Below, in pieces: positions 63,971 through 64,000 of a DNA stretch of 64,000 nucleotides. The DNA comes from Achromobacter deleyi (GTDB lineage: Bacteria > Pseudomonadota > Gammaproteobacteria > Burkholderiales > Burkholderiaceae_B): assembly GCF_902859705.1 (NCBI RefSeq), contig NZ_CADIJO010000004.1, positions 186,001-250,000 of the forward strand, in the 5' to 3' direction. The stretch's first letter is position 1, and each line of letters starts with the position of its first letter. A program made the position numbers and the translations under genes. The notes below the pieces were generated by a model. That model ran no database searches. It had not been told where the DNA came from and saw nothing but the letters and a program-made list of their open reading frames with translations.

Positions 63971-64000
63971 GTGCTAGCGACAATCGTACGAAGGCTGCTG
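63971..64000 (+). CDS. ABC permease, first ten codons (cut by window edge)
   Basis: GTG at 63971 begins (M)LATIVRRLL, the usual start of DppB-type permeases, 22 bases after the binding-protein stop with CAGGTT just upstream. Only ten codons are visible, so the call rests on the operon layout and the start sequence. Confidence 0.6.
   Translation, partial: MLATIVRRLL

Overview
The window is GC-rich DNA from a betaproteobacterium, most likely the Achromobacter/Bordetella group of the Alcaligenaceae. This is inferred from codon use, the tRNA-tuf-secE-nusG-rplKAJL-rpoB order, the many Bug/Tct solute receptors, and a replication origin next to mnmG. No sequence search was run. It is chromosomal and carries the origin region.

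Layout, left to right. (1) 1-8100: the transcription/translation block, all leftward: tRNA-Tyr, tRNA-Gly, tRNA-Thr, tuf, tRNA-Trp, secE, nusG, rplK, rplA, rplJ, rplL and the first 863 codons of rpoB (cut by the left edge). A strong promoter lies just upstream of tRNA-Tyr. (2) 8169-17785: two divergent units. Leftward are an IMPase/HisN-like phosphatase, a glutamine-synthetase-like ligase, an aldehyde dehydrogenase and an iron alcohol dehydrogenase. Rightward are a PhnS2/AfuA-like binding protein, an ATPase, a fused double permease and a DeoR regulator. Together they look like uptake and breakdown of a phosphorylated amino alcohol, with O-phosphoethanolamine via gamma-glutamyl intermediates as my best guess. 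(3) 17923-24080: four tightly packed genes resembling a MoxR-vWA-beta-propeller ternary (bpX) system. (4) 24098-29664: a sulfur gene group (thiol dioxygenase, cystathionine beta-lyase-like enzyme, four-domain rhodanese, Bug receptor) with a divergent LysR regulator. (5) 29658-35850: mnmG-rsmG-parA-GNAT-parB-asparaginase, leftward.

(6) 35851-38509: about 2.7 kb without a credible gene. It holds 11 parS or parS-like sites between 35902 and 37954, DnaA boxes between 37563 and 38423, and several perfect palindromes. This is the probable oriC/centromere. Highly expressed genes on its left are transcribed away from it.

(7) 38510-48612: cspA, an AbrB-family membrane protein, a methionine aminotransferase-like enzyme, a complete tctDE-tctCBA citrate/tricarboxylate sensing and uptake unit, and a ClC chloride transporter. 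(8) 48841-60237: a long leftward aromatic catabolism operon (benzoylformate decarboxylase, aldehyde dehydrogenase, pobA, AAHS transporter, PanE-like dehydrogenase, pcaB, pcaC, pcaH, pcaG, GNAT) with a divergent LysR regulator. The order suggests 4-hydroxymandelate or 4-hydroxybenzoylformate to 4-hydroxybenzaldehyde, 4-hydroxybenzoate, protocatechuate and then the beta-ketoadipate pathway. (9) 60272-64000: an unknown protein, mnmE, and the start of a peptide-type ABC transporter operon cut by the right edge.

The exact 9-mer TTATCCACA is seen 11 times over the window on both strands, several inside genes, far more than a GC-rich sequence should give by chance.
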